A stretch of 46,822 bases of DNA from Acidobacteriota bacterium (GCA_028876365.1 JAGWRZ010000026.1:1-46822); one strand, 5' to 3'; numbered from the stretch's first letter, positions 9,556 to 18,052 are shown. Numbers and translations are program-made. Notes: generated from the sequence alone by a model not told the origin.

Positions 9556-10429
9556 TCGCGACGCGGTTGAGGAGCGTCGCCGACAGCGCGGCGCCCGGCG
9601 CGACGACCGCGAGCATCAGGCCGTACATCGATCCTTCGCGGGCGCCGAGCCCGGACGGCGCGAAGAATGCGAGCACGGCGACGATCGCGCCGACGGCTGC
9701 CGTCCCGCCGAGGAAGACGATCGTCGACGCAGCCGGGTGCGCGCCGACGGAGCGAAGCAGCAGCCAGAGGCCGGCGCCGCCGATCACCCACGTGCCCGCG
9801 TAGAAGAGGAGCAGCGAGACGAGCGTCGACGGGCGCAGCGGCGGCAGCTCCTCGTAGCCGAGCCGGCGGAGGAAGCGCGCGGCGAGCGCCTGGAAGATCC
9901 GCGGATAGAGCAGCACCGCGACGACGATGCCGAAGATCCCGATCGGGATCACCGGCCCGCTCACTCCGTGGACCCACGCGAGCGAGATCGCGAACACGAG
10001 CACGCCGGACACGGCGGACAGTCCCGCCTCGACGAGCATGGCGGCCGTGACGAGCGACGCGTCGGTCACACCGGCTCGGCGCATCGCGACGACGCGCGCG
10101 GCCGGCGTCCACACGCCGCCGGGAACGTACTTCGCGAGCATCGAGATGATCTCGGCCTGCAGCGACGTCGGGTAGGAGATGCGCACGCCCCAGTCGGAGA
10201 GGATGCGGATCCAGCCGATGACGAAGACGAGGTAGTACGCGGCGACCGCGGCGCACGCGAGCACGAACAATCCCGGGTTCGCGTTCCTCAGGTCCCTGCC
10301 GGCGGCATGAAGCGACCCGCGGACGCCCCACGTCAGCAGGCCGAGGAAGATCGCGAGGAGGGTGAGCTCGACCGCGACGCGAAGCCGCGGATGCCCCCTC
10401 AGCTCAGATGCGACTCGAGAAACTCGCAC
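9434..10429 (-). CDS. Lysylphosphatidylglycerol synthase TM-region/UPF0104-like flippase
   Basis: About 331 residues with eight or so membrane helices, starting at VAVELTLLAIFLGLLTWGV. Recognisable family pieces are YVPGGVWTPAARVVAMRRAG, FFAPSGLGAREGSMYGLML and a final helix before a charged tail. Related proteins move or modify lipids or glycolipids across the membrane; the substrate is unknown. GTG 10429 is the nearest in-frame start and overlaps the S9 peptidase gene by 31 bases; the exact start is uncertain. The upstream frame, open to 12913, is antisense or shadow and was not used. The end overlaps marR by 122 bases. Confidence 0.78.
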   Translation of the reverse strand: MRVSRVASELRGHPRLRVAVELTLLAIFLGLLTWGVRGSLHAAGRDLRNANPGLFVLACAAVAAYYLVFVIGWIRILSDWGVRISYPTSLQAEIISMLAKYVPGGVWTPAARVVAMRRAGVTDASLVTAAMLVEAGLSAVSGVLVFAISLAWVHGVSGPVIPIGIFGIVVAVLLYPRIFQALAARFLRRLGYEELPPLRPSTLVSLLLFYAGTWVIGGAGLWLLLRSVGAHPAASTIVFLGGTAAVGAIVAVLAFFAPSGLGAREGSMYGLMLAVVAPGAALSATLLNRVAITVVEVLLFLIGSLVLRQVERRGSRAASRVSAAGEPAPRP

Positions 10430-12198
10430 GTCAGCTTGTACGCACGCATCTCGTTCGCATAGCGCGTGAACCCGTGACCCTCGTCGTCGAACACGACGTA
10501 GTCGACCTCGCGCCCGAGCTCGCGCAGCCGCTCGACCATCTGATCCGACTCCGACTGCACGACGCGCGGGTCCTTGGCGCCCTGGATGACGAGCATCGCC
10601 GCGCGCACGTCCTCGACGTAGGTGATCGGAGACCGTTCGCGCAGGAAAGCCTCCTCGGTGTCGGGGTCGCCCACCCATTCCGCCATGAACCGCAGCCACT
10701 GCGGCGGGACGGCCCGGACGAACGTGACGAGGTTCGACGGCCCGAAGATGTCGACGGCGGCGCGCCAGTATTCGGGCAGCCGCGTCACGCACGTGAGCGT
10801 CGCGAAGCCGCCGTAGGAGCCGCCGAAGACGGCGAGGCGGCCGCCGTCGACGAACGGCTGCGCCTTCAGCCACTCCGCGGCGGCGCGCCAGTCCTCGAGG
10901 TCGCCGCCGCCCCAGTCGTGGTGGATGAGCTTCTGGTAGCTCTTGCCGTAGCCGGTGGAGCCGCGGATGTTCGTCGCCAGCACGCCGATGCCGCGCGACA
11001 GGAGGTACTGCACGTAGGAGCGGTAGAGCGGCTTCTCCTGCGCCTCCGGGCCGCCGTGGATGAGGACCGCGAACGGCGCTGCGCCGTCTCCGTCGGGCCG
11101 GTACAGCCAGGCGGGAATCTCGCGGCCGTCGAAGCTCGCGTAGCGGATGAGCTCGGGCGCGCGCATCTCGAGCTCGAGCAGCGCCGGCTCGCGGCTCTCC
11201 GTCACGGGATGCGCCTCGCCGGTCGCCGTGTCGACGACGTAGACCTCTCCCGGCCGCGTCGGCTGATCCCAGACGAGGGCGAGCGTCGCGCCGTCGTGCG
11301 AGAGGTTGAGGCCGGAGCCGAAGACCGCGATCGTCCCGTCCGGGAGCCTCGGCTCGGGGAGGTCGACGCCGCGCTCGACGTCGCGGAGCCGGAGGCGGGC
11401 CCATCCGTCGTCGTTCTCGATCCACGCGAGCACACGACCGTCGCCCGAGCCCGCGAGCTCCTCGATGTCGTGCTCGGGCGTCACGAGCCATTCGACCGGT
11501 CCGTCGAGCGGTTTGAACGCGAGGCCGCTGAACTCGCGGCCCTCGTCGGTGAGCAGGAAGAAGCCGGAGCCGTCGCTCTTCCACGGTCCGGGGGAGTTCT
11601 TCACCTCGCCCTCGTGCGGCGTCCGCTCGGTGGCCTCGCCCGACTCGATCTCCACCGTCCAGAGCGAGACGTCGGTGTTCGAGCGGAACTCCGCGACGAG
11701 CAGCTGCGAGCCGTCGGGGGAGAACCCGAACGCAAACGTGTACTTCCCTTCGCCGAAGAGGTACCGCGGCTCCGCCTCGTCCTCGGCCCAGACGAAGACC
11801 TCGCCGTCGGTCGGCGTACGCGAGTTGGCGGAGAACGCGAAGCTTGCGCCGTCCGGCGCCCACGCGGAGGGCGTGATCCCGTGCTGGACGTGCGCGAGGT
11901 CGGTGACCTGCTCGACCGCGCCTCCGGGTGGGATGCGGTACAGCTGGTAGAACTCGTCGCCGTCGCGATCGGCTGCGAAGAGGATCGTGCCGTCGCCACG
12001 CACCGCGACCGTCCGGACGGCGTGGTCGTCGAAACGCGTCAGCTGCTCGGCCTCGCCCCCGGCGATCCCGACCGACCACAGGTTGAACTGACCGGACCGG
12101 TTGGTCGAGAAGAGCACGCGCGAGGCGTCGGGCGTCAGCTCGGCGACCGGCAGGAAGCGCCGGTACGCGAGGTAGTCCTCGAAAGGAGCCCGGCCCAC
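10399..12198 (-). CDS. S9-family (prolyl oligopeptidase type) peptidase
   Basis: A 599-residue cytoplasmic serine peptidase: N-terminal beta-propeller (about 15-345, repeats such as TPDASRVLFSTNRSG and APDGASFAFSANS), then an alpha/beta-hydrolase domain. The catalytic triad is Ser 461 (GGSYGG), Asp 543 (IQGAKDPRV) and His 575 (DDEGHGF), with HGGPEAQ for the oxyanion region and GSTGYGKSY typical of the acylaminoacyl-peptidase/DPP4 group. Such enzymes release short peptides or N-acylated residues. GTG start; the gene precedes the flippase with overlap and follows the alcohol dehydrogenase by 9 bases, so the three may be one operon. Confidence 0.93.
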   Translation of the reverse strand: MGRAPFEDYLAYRRFLPVAELTPDASRVLFSTNRSGQFNLWSVGIAGGEAEQLTRFDDHAVRTVAVRGDGTILFAADRDGDEFYQLYRIPPGGAVEQVTDLAHVQHGITPSAWAPDGASFAFSANSRTPTDGEVFVWAEDEAEPRYLFGEGKYTFAFGFSPDGSQLLVAEFRSNTDVSLWTVEIESGEATERTPHEGEVKNSPGPWKSDGSGFFLLTDEGREFSGLAFKPLDGPVEWLVTPEHDIEELAGSGDGRVLAWIENDDGWARLRLRDVERGVDLPEPRLPDGTIAVFGSGLNLSHDGATLALVWDQPTRPGEVYVVDTATGEAHPVTESREPALLELEMRAPELIRYASFDGREIPAWLYRPDGDGAAPFAVLIHGGPEAQEKPLYRSYVQYLLSRGIGVLATNIRGSTGYGKSYQKLIHHDWGGGDLEDWRAAAEWLKAQPFVDGGRLAVFGGSYGGFATLTCVTRLPEYWRAAVDIFGPSNLVTFVRAVPPQWLRFMAEWVGDPDTEEAFLRERSPITYVEDVRAAMLVIQGAKDPRVVQSESDQMVERLRELGREVDYVVFDDEGHGFTRYANEMRAYKLTCEFLESHLS

Positions 12199-12207
12199 GC
12201 GGTGAGC

Positions 12208-13152
12208 CTACAGACGCAGGACGGCCGCGCCGCGCACTCCGCCGGCACGCATCCGGTCGAGCGCCGCGTTCGCGTCCTCGAGCGGGAACACCTCGATCTC
12301 GGCGCGCACGGGCACCTGCGGCGCGAGCGCGAGGAACTCCTCGCCGTCGCGACGGGTGAGGTTCGCGACCGAGCGAACGCTGCGCTCCTCCCACAGCAGC
12401 TCGTACGGGAACGACGGGATGTCGCTCATGTGGATGCCGGCGCAGACGACGGATCCGCCCCGGGCGAGAGCGGCGAGCGCGGCCGGGACGAGCGCGCCGA
12501 CCGGCGCGAAGACGATGGCGGCGTCGAGCCGTTCCGGCGGAAGCTCGTCCGACCATCCGGCCCACTCGCAGCCGAGCTCGAGCGCGAAGGCCCGGCCCTC
12601 CTCGTCGCCTGGACGCACGAAGCCGAACATGCGGCGGCCCTGATGTCGCGCCACCTGCGCGACGATGTGCGCCGAGGCGCCGAACCCGTAGAGGCCGAGT
12701 CGCTCGGCATCGCCGGCGAGCCGCAGCGCGCGGTAGCCGACGAGCCCGGCGCAGAGGAGCGGCGCCGCGTCGAGGTCGGAGTACCCGTCGGGGATCGGAA
12801 GGCAGTAGCGCTCGTCGGCGACGACGTAGTCCGCGTAGCCGCCGTCGAGGTCGTAGCCGGTGAAACGGGCGTGCTCGCACAGGTTCTCGCGGCCCCTCGT
12901 GCAGTACCGGCACGTTCCATCCGTCCAGCCGAGCCAGGGGACGCCGAGGCGGCGGCCGTCATCGGCTTCGCCGACCACCTGGTGGCCGGGAACGAGCGGC
13001 AGCTTCGGATGGGGCAGATCGCCGTCGACGACGTGGAGGTCGGTGCGGCAGAGACCGCACGCGCGCACGCGCAGGCGGATCTGCCCGGGGCCGGGCTCCG
13101 GCTCGGGCAGCTCGCGCAGCTCGAGGGGCTCGCGCTGCGCGGAGAGCACCAT
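12208..13152 (-). CDS. Zinc-dependent alcohol dehydrogenase, MDR family
   Basis: A 314-residue medium-chain dehydrogenase oxidising an alcohol with NAD(P)+. The catalytic zinc site is present (Cys 32 in CGLC, and His 57 in GHQVVGE, where most relatives have GHE). The structural zinc loop reads GWTDGTCRYCTRGRENLC: cysteines 81, 84 and 92 are there, but the first of the usual four is replaced by Asp 79. A Rossmann motif (GLYGFGASAHIVAQVA) follows. ATG 13152 is divergent from the Rieske oxygenase, with 24 bases between starts. The pairing suggests a shared catabolic role, which is inference. Confidence 0.9.
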   Translation of the reverse strand: MVLSAQREPLELRELPEPEPGPGQIRLRVRACGLCRTDLHVVDGDLPHPKLPLVPGHQVVGEADDGRRLGVPWLGWTDGTCRYCTRGRENLCEHARFTGYDLDGGYADYVVADERYCLPIPDGYSDLDAAPLLCAGLVGYRALRLAGDAERLGLYGFGASAHIVAQVARHQGRRMFGFVRPGDEEGRAFALELGCEWAGWSDELPPERLDAAIVFAPVGALVPAALAALARGGSVVCAGIHMSDIPSFPYELLWEERSVRSVANLTRRDGEEFLALAPQVPVRAEIEVFPLEDANAALDRMRAGGVRGAAVLRL

Positions 13153-13176
13153 CGCGCGCACGAGTAGATTCTGGCG

Positions 13177-14214
13177 GTGCAGAGCACCCTGCCGTACGGG
13201 TGGTACACCGATCCCGAGATCCTCCGACGCGAACAGGAGCGCATCTTCCGCTCCGCCTGGCAGTACGTCGGGCACCTGGGGCAGCTGCCGGAGCCCGGGA
13301 CGTTCTTCGCCGGGAGGGCCGGCCGCACGCCTGTCGTGGTGACGCGCGCGCGTGACGACGTCGTGCGTGCGTTCGTGAACGTGTGCCGCCACCGCGGGTT
13401 CGTCGTCGCTTCGGGCGAGGGCAGGCGCGAGACGCTCCAATGTCCGTATCACGCGTGGACGTACGGGCTCGACGGCCGCCTGCGCAGCGCGCCGCGCTCG
13501 GATGAGGAGGATGGATTCCCGCGCGGGGAGCTCGGGCTCGTTCCCGCAGAGGTGGGGACGTGGGGACCGTTCGTGTTCGTCACCACCGCCGCCGACGCGG
13601 AGCCGCTGTCGGACGCACTCGGGTCGATGCCGGCGCAGGTGGCGGAGCTCGGGCTCGACGTCGACGACCTCGTGTTCCACTCGCGGTGGGAGGCGGAGCT
13701 CGAGGCGAACTGGAAGATCGTGTGCGAGAACTTCCTCGAGTGCTACCACTGCCAGGTCGCGCATCCTGCGTTCGCCGAGGTGATCGACACCTCGACGGAT
13801 GCGTACGCGCTGGCGACGGACGGCCGCCTGTCGAGCCAGCGCGGGCCGGTGCGGGCGGACGTCGGGGTCGAAGGCGAGCTCCAGCGCTCCCAGTTCCACT
13901 TCCTCTGGCCGAACCTCGGCGTGAACATCTTCGCCGGGCACGCCAACCTCTCGATCGGGCCGATGGTGCCGCTGACGCCGGACCGGACGTACCGGTTCCT
14001 CGACTACTTCTTCGGCAGCGGCGTCGACCGGGCGTGGATCGACGACCTGATGGCGTTCGATACCCAGGTCGGGAACGAGGACCGCGCCCTCGTCGAGGGC
14101 GTCCACCGCGGGATGGCGAGCGGCGCTCTCGACCACGGCGTCCTCATGGGCCGGAGCGAGCAGCTCATCTCGCACTTCCAGGGCCTGACGGCAGCCGCGC
14201 TGGACATCGGCTGA
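13177..14214 (+). CDS. Rieske-type aromatic-ring-hydroxylating oxygenase, alpha subunit
   Basis: A 345-residue oxygenase component. The Rieske [2Fe-2S] centre is formed by CRH (Cys 70, His 72) and CPYH (Cys 89, His 92). The mononuclear iron site is NFLECYHCQVAHP (His 191 and His 196), with an acidic ligand expected near QVGNEDR. These enzymes hydroxylate or demethylate aromatic or quaternary-amine substrates using electrons from a reductase. No reductase or beta subunit is adjacent, so it is probably an alpha-only type whose reductase is elsewhere. GTG 13177 gives the usual short lead (MQSTLPYGWY). Substrate unknown. Confidence 0.92.
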   Translation: MQSTLPYGWYTDPEILRREQERIFRSAWQYVGHLGQLPEPGTFFAGRAGRTPVVVTRARDDVVRAFVNVCRHRGFVVASGEGRRETLQCPYHAWTYGLDGRLRSAPRSDEEDGFPRGELGLVPAEVGTWGPFVFVTTAADAEPLSDALGSMPAQVAELGLDVDDLVFHSRWEAELEANWKIVCENFLECYHCQVAHPAFAEVIDTSTDAYALATDGRLSSQRGPVRADVGVEGELQRSQFHFLWPNLGVNIFAGHANLSIGPMVPLTPDRTYRFLDYFFGSGVDRAWIDDLMAFDTQVGNEDRALVEGVHRGMASGALDHGVLMGRSEQLISHFQGLTAAALDIG

Positions 14215-14222
14215 AGAGGGCG

Positions 14223-14365
14223 CTACCGGGGACAGTCCCCATCACGGGATCGCGAGGATCTCGTCTCGCCTGCGCGACACGTCCGGGGGCTTGCGCCCCC
14301 GGTGCGCGCGTCACGAGAGCGTCGCGACTTCCAACCGGTCTCGTGACGGGGACTGTCCCCGGTAG
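14223..14365. repeat. Palindromic MITE-like element with GGGGACAGTCCCC termini
   Basis: A 143-bp non-coding element. The terminal 27 bases (14223-14249 and, inverted, 14339-14365) match at 25 of 27 positions and include the 13-base palindrome GGGGACAGTCCCC. Inside is a perfect hairpin, CCGGGGGC-TTGC-GCCCCCGG (14283-14302), flanked by further weakly inverted TCGCGA/CTCGT tracts, so the whole unit can fold into one long stem. A single end of the same repeat occurs at 33043-33067. No transposase is in the window. This looks like a non-autonomous or REP/RAYT-like element. Confidence 0.75.
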
Positions 14366-14366
14366 T

Positions 14367-14384
14367 GCCCCGATCAGCCGGGGC
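14367..14384. terminator. Short GC hairpin, possible terminator
   Basis: GCCCCG (14367-14372), loop ATCAGC, CGGGGC (14379-14384) lies just outside the palindromic element and before the amino-acid ABC operon. There is no T-run, so intrinsic termination is doubtful. It may be part of the repeat unit's flank. Confidence 0.35.
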
Positions 14385-14450
14385 GGCCCTGGAGACTGGG
14401 CCCGCGCCGCGATAGATTCGACCCTTCCTGCAACTCAGAGGAGGGCAACG

Positions 14451-15254
14451 TTGAAACATCTAGTCGCGGCCGTCCTGCTCGCGGCTCTCGTCGCCGTTCC
14501 GGTGGCGACCGCGAAGCCGGCCGCCGCCCCCACGCTCAAGCCCGGCCAGCTGACCGTCGGGCTCAACCCGCCGGCCGTCGGCTTCCAGATCGGGACGCTG
14601 CGCGGCAACGACGTCATCAACCCGAGCGGCTTCGAGATCGACTTGGCGAAAGACATCGCGGCGAAGCTCGGCATCTCCGCGGCGAACATCAAGTGGATCA
14701 ACATCCCGTTCGACACGCTCTTCCGCCCCGGGTCGAAGCCGTTCGACTTCGCCTTCGAGGAGTCGACGATCACCGCCGCGCGCGCGAAGGCGGTCGACTT
14801 CACCGCGCCGTACTTCAATGCGAACCAGGGCGTGCTCCTCAAGGTCGGAGCGACGGTCCCGCACAGCCTCGCCGACCTGAAGAAGATGACGATCTGCGCC
14901 CAGTCGACGACGACCGGGCTCGACTACGTGCAGCACCAGCTCCACGCGTCCAAGGTCCAGATCTACAACACGACGGCGGCGGCGTTCGCGGCCGTGCAGG
15001 CCGGCCGCTGCGACGCCTTCGTCATGGACGTCCCCATCATCGCGTCGCAGAAGAAGACGAAGCCGTCGGCATACGGGCCGATCGCGGGCCAGATCGAGAC
15101 GCACGAGCAGTACGGCGGCGTTCTCGCGAAAGGCTCGAAGCTGACGCCGTTCGTCTCGAAGGCGATCAGGGCCCTGACGGCGGACGGGACGATCGCGAAG
15201 CTCCAAAAGAAGTGGTTCGCGATCGACGTGGCGAAGATCCCGGTGCTGAAGTAG
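14451..15254 (+). CDS. Polar amino-acid ABC transporter substrate-binding protein
   Basis: A 267-residue family-3 solute-binding protein. Residues 1-20 form a signal peptide ending VATA before Lys; no lipobox cysteine is visible. The mature domain has GFEIDLAKDIAAKLG, FDFAFEESTITAARAKAVDFTAPY (split here: FDFAFEESTITAARA then KAVDFTAPY), and a C-terminal GTIAKLQKKWF, all typical of amino-acid binders. TTG 14451 was chosen because AGAGGAGGG ends 5 bases before it. First gene of a four-gene operon (binding protein, permease, ATPase, membrane protein). Confidence 0.93.
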   Translation: MKHLVAAVLLAALVAVPVATAKPAAAPTLKPGQLTVGLNPPAVGFQIGTLRGNDVINPSGFEIDLAKDIAAKLGISAANIKWINIPFDTLFRPGSKPFDFAFEESTITAARAKAVDFTAPYFNANQGVLLKVGATVPHSLADLKKMTICAQSTTTGLDYVQHQLHASKVQIYNTTAAAFAAVQAGRCDAFVMDVPIIASQKKTKPSAYGPIAGQIETHEQYGGVLAKGSKLTPFVSKAIRALTADGTIAKLQKKWFAIDVAKIPVLK

Positions 15255-15264
15255 GGACGGCGAC

Positions 15265-15972
15265 GTGCACCGCGTCCTCCAGGACTTCGCCGACCCGTTC
15301 TACTTCAGACAGGTCCTGCCGGACATCTGGTCGGGCTTCCTGATCAACGTCCACATGATGGTGATCGCGGAGGCGCTGGTGCTCGTCCTCGCCCTCGTGC
15401 TGGCGATCGTACGGGGCTTGCCGGGCCGCGGAGCGAAGCCGTTCCGCGGCCTGGCGATCGTGTACACGGACTTCTTCCGGGGCACGCCCCTCACGATCGT
15501 CGCGTACGCGTTCATCCTCGGCGTCCCCGGTCTGCGATACGCGGGGATCTCGAACTACTCGAACGAGGTGTACGGGATCATGGCGCTCACCGTCGTGTAC
15601 ACCGCCTATGTCACCGAGGTGTATCGCGCCGGCATCGAATCGGTGCACGGAAGCCAGCGGATGGCGGCCCGCTCGCTCGGGCTCTCGTACGGCCAGGCAA
15701 TGCGCTACGTCGTGCTTCCGCAGGCGATCCGCCGGGTTGTGCCGCCGCTGCTGAACGACTTCATCGGGCTGCAGAAGGACACTGCGATCATCGGCGCCAT
15801 CGGCGTCACCGAGGCGGCCGCGCAGGGTCAGAACTTCGCGAGCAGCTACTTCAACTTCACGGGCTTTCTCGTGGGCGCCGTCTTCTTCATCTACCTGACG
15901 ATCCCCCTCGCGCGGTTCACGGACCACCTGATCAAGCAGCGCGAGCTCCGCGAGCGTGCGGCGATGGTGTGA
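15265..15972 (+). CDS. Amino-acid ABC transporter permease (HisM/GlnP type)
   Basis: A 235-residue permease with about five membrane helices. It shows the family signature [16 protein letters not shown] near 71-86 and the EAA-like cytoplasmic loop [20 protein letters not shown] at about 128-147, followed by [15 protein letters not shown]. It starts at a GTG 10 bases after the binding-protein stop and ends with a 4-base GTGTGA-type overlap into the ATPase. It probably works as a homodimer because only one permease gene is present. Confidence 0.94.
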   Translation: MHRVLQDFADPFYFRQVLPDIWSGFLINVHMMVIAEALVLVLALVLAIVRGLPGRGAKPFRGLAIVYTDFFRGTPLTIVAYAFILGVPGLRYAGISNYSNEVYGIMALTVVYTAYVTEVYRAGIESVHGSQRMAARSLGLSYGQAMRYVVLPQAIRRVVPPLLNDFIGLQKDTAIIGAIGVTEAAAQGQNFASSYFNFTGFLVGAVFFIYLTIPLARFTDHLIKQRELRERAAMV

Positions 15973-16724
15973 ACGCGAACGGCCATTTCGTCGCGCTCGA
16001 AGGAGTGACGAAGCGGTTCGGCGATCTCGAGGTCCTCCGTCGCGTCAACCTCACGGTCGAAGAGCACAACGTCGTGTGCCTGATCGGAGCCTCCGGCTCG
16101 GGCAAGTCGACGCTCCTGCGCTGCATCAACCTCCTCGAGAAGGTCGACGAGGGGCGGATCGTCGTCGACGGCGAGGAGATCACGAACGGCCAGGTCGATG
16201 TCAACGCCCTCCGGCGCAAGATCGGAATCGTCTTTCAGGCGTACAACCTGTTCCCCCACATGACGGTCCTCCAGAACGTCTCGCTCGCCCCGCGGAAGGT
16301 GCGCGGCCTCGACCGCGAGACGTCACGGGAGGTCGCGATGGAGCTCCTCCGGCGGATCGGCCTGGAGGACAAGGCGAACGAGTTCCCCGATCGCCTCTCG
16401 GGCGGACAGCAGCAGCGCGTCGCGATCGCGCGCGCCCTGGCGATGAATCCCCGGCTGCTGCTCCTCGACGAGATCACGTCGGCGCTCGACCCACAGCTCG
16501 TCTCCGAGGTGCTGAACCTCGTTCGCTCGCTCACCGAAGTCGGGATGACGATGATCATCGCGACCCACGAGATGACGTTCGCGCGGGAGGTGTCGGACCG
16601 AGTCTGCTTCCTCGACGGCGGAGTCATCTACGAACAGGGGCCGCCGGAGCAGATCTTCAGCAACCCGAGCGAGCCGCGCACGCGCGAATTCCTCGCCCGC
16701 ATTATCGAAGCGGGGCGCCTGTGA
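15969..16724 (+). CDS. Amino-acid ABC transporter ATP-binding protein
   Basis: A 251-residue polar amino-acid ATPase (GlnQ/HisP type): Walker [10 protein letters not shown] at 40-48, Q-loop Gln 90, LSGGQ at 143-147, Walker B LLLLDE at 163-168, H-loop His 200. GTG 15969 overlaps the permease stop and is the first start giving the usual N-terminal strand. Its own stop overlaps the GTG of the next gene, so all four genes are translationally coupled. One ATPase plus one permease plus one binder makes a complete importer. Confidence 0.95.
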   Translation: MNANGHFVALEGVTKRFGDLEVLRRVNLTVEEHNVVCLIGASGSGKSTLLRCINLLEKVDEGRIVVDGEEITNGQVDVNALRRKIGIVFQAYNLFPHMTVLQNVSLAPRKVRGLDRETSREVAMELLRRIGLEDKANEFPDRLSGGQQQRVAIARALAMNPRLLLLDEITSALDPQLVSEVLNLVRSLTEVGMTMIIATHEMTFAREVSDRVCFLDGGVIYEQGPPEQIFSNPSEPRTREFLARIIEAGRL

Positions 16725-17287
16725 GCGCGGGACGGCTGATCCGGTCGCGGGCCCCCCTCGCGGTCGGCGCCCTGATCGCGGTGCCGCTGTACTTCGCGAC
16801 GCTGATGGCGACCTCGCTCGCCCTCGACAAGCCGCACGTCGTCAGGGGGCATCCGGGGCCGAGCTCGACGGGCACCGAGCTCGCGATCTACTCGGCCGCG
16901 CTCATCGCGCCCGCGATCCTCCTCGCCGCCGGCGCCGCCGGCATGGTCGTGCGGAGGGTCGGCGTCGCTCTCCCTGCGATCGCGGGGATCGTCTGCTGCC
17001 TCGTGCTGCCGGGGATCTCCCGCGGCTGGATCGCGCGGCACGAGCGGCGCTTCCCGCTCGGCGTCGACTTCATCGCGGACAACAACGCCTCGAACCTGAG
17101 CAACCGCGGCGAATGGGAGCACGCGGCACAGGCGACCGTGTCGAGCATGTGCCACTGGACGACGGGTCTCGCGGTGGGCGCGATCGTGGTCGCCGTGCTG
17201 CTCGAGATCCGGCGGTACCGCGGGAGCGACGCGATCGTCGTCGGGCCACCGCCCGACACGACAGGCGGCGCGCCCCAGATCACCTAA
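16721..17287 (+). CDS. Predicted four-helix membrane protein coupled to the amino-acid importer
   Basis: A 188-residue protein with predicted helices near 12-32, 54-76, 84-102 and 148-168. Between the third and fourth helices is an external or loop region with [22 protein letters not shown] do not recognise a family. The GTG start overlaps the ATPase stop (GTGA), so it is translated with the importer. It could be an accessory subunit or merely share the transcript. It converges on the CBS gene with a 4-base overlap. Confidence 0.72.
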   Translation: MSAGRLIRSRAPLAVGALIAVPLYFATLMATSLALDKPHVVRGHPGPSSTGTELAIYSAALIAPAILLAAGAAGMVVRRVGVALPAIAGIVCCLVLPGISRGWIARHERRFPLGVDFIADNNASNLSNRGEWEHAAQATVSSMCHWTTGLAVGAIVVAVLLEIRRYRGSDAIVVGPPPDTTGGAPQIT

Positions 17288-17715
17288 TCGCGCGAGAGGA
17301 GCGTGCGCGCGGTGTCGTGCGCGGCCTCGTCGCGCTCGGCCCACAGGCGCTCCGCGAGGAAGCCGAGGACGTCGCGGATCGAGACGACGCCGACGAGGTT
17401 GCCGCCCTCGACGACGGGCAGGTGCCGCAGATTGCGCGCGCCCATCATCTGCGCGGCGTCGAGGATGGTCACGTCCGAGGAGACGCTCAGCGGTCCGGGC
17501 GTCATCACGTCGCGCAGCAGCACGGTCCCGAACGAGGCCCCGGCGCCGGCGAGCCGCAGCACGTCGCGCTCCGTGAAGATGCCGACGAGCTCCGGTCCTT
17601 CCACGACGAGAACCGAGCCGACGCCCGCATCGAGCATCGTCCGGATCGCTTCGGCCGCGCTCTGATCCGGGCGCGCCGTGACGAGCTTGACCCGCATGAC
17701 GCCGCCGATGTGCAT
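17284..17715 (-). CDS. CBS-domain pair protein
   Basis: A 143-residue protein made of one tandem CBS (Bateman) module. The first CBS is at about 12-57 (AAEAIRTMLDAGVGSVLVVE then LVGIFTERDVLR), the second at about 70-125 (VSSDVTILDAAQMMGARNLR then HLPVVEGGNLVGVVSIRDVL). These modules bind adenine nucleotides and act as energy or nucleotide sensors, but no effector domain is fused here and the partner is unknown. It is convergent with the amino-acid transporter operon. Confidence 0.9.
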   Translation of the reverse strand: MHIGGVMRVKLVTARPDQSAAEAIRTMLDAGVGSVLVVEGPELVGIFTERDVLRLAGAGASFGTVLLRDVMTPGPLSVSSDVTILDAAQMMGARNLRHLPVVEGGNLVGVVSIRDVLGFLAERLWAERDEAAHDTARTLLSRD

Positions 17716-17826
17716 CCTCGACCTCCCGTCTCGCTGGTGACGATCGGCACGTTACTCGACCGGAGGGCCCCGTGTCTTCCAGGATCGGTCCCGGGAAAGC
17801 GATTCGGGAGGGTCCCGCACGCCGGA

Positions 17827-18002
17827 AGCACCGCCCTCCGCATGGTCGCCGGGCTCGAGGAGATCTCGAGCCGCGTGCTCAGGATCGGCGACCGCACAGT
17901 CGGCAACGTTCCCTCGCGCGACGGCGCCATCGCCATGGTCTTCCAGAGCCACGCGCCCTACCCGCATCTCTCCGTGCACGACAACATCTCGACTCGTCGA
18001 TG
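17827..18002 (+). pseudogene. Relic of a UgpC-type ABC ATPase gene
   Basis: This open stretch reads TALRMVAGLEEISS, then IGDRTVGNV and IAMVFQSHAPYPHLSVHDNI. Aligned by eye with residues 44-96 of the UgpC-type ATPase at 151-1173, about 33 of 53 positions are identical, with no large gap. Everything before the end of Walker A and everything after the Q-loop is missing: the upstream side lacks GPSGCGK and the frame stops at 18003. It is therefore a degraded internal fragment, not a gene. It lies in the 359-base gene-free gap 17716-18074, whose other contents are the MarR palindrome and nothing else I recognise. Confidence 0.75.
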
Positions 18003-18052
18003 ACCGAAGCGATCGAGAGCTCCGAGGTGCGCGCGACCCACTGAGCTTCAGC

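Noticed and set aside
10429-12913. Upstream extension of the flippase frame through the S9 peptidase and dehydrogenase genes
   Set aside because: The extra translation is Arg-rich and motif-free, while the overlapping S9 and MDR frames have complete catalytic motifs.
13153-13176. Separate promoters between the dehydrogenase and Rieske genes
   Set aside because: The 24-base gap has no convincing -10 or -35 on either strand; any promoters must lie within the coding ends.
14223-14459. 78-codon minus-strand ORF over the palindromic element
   Set aside because: It only translates the repeat and the following signal-peptide region; no start signal, no family.
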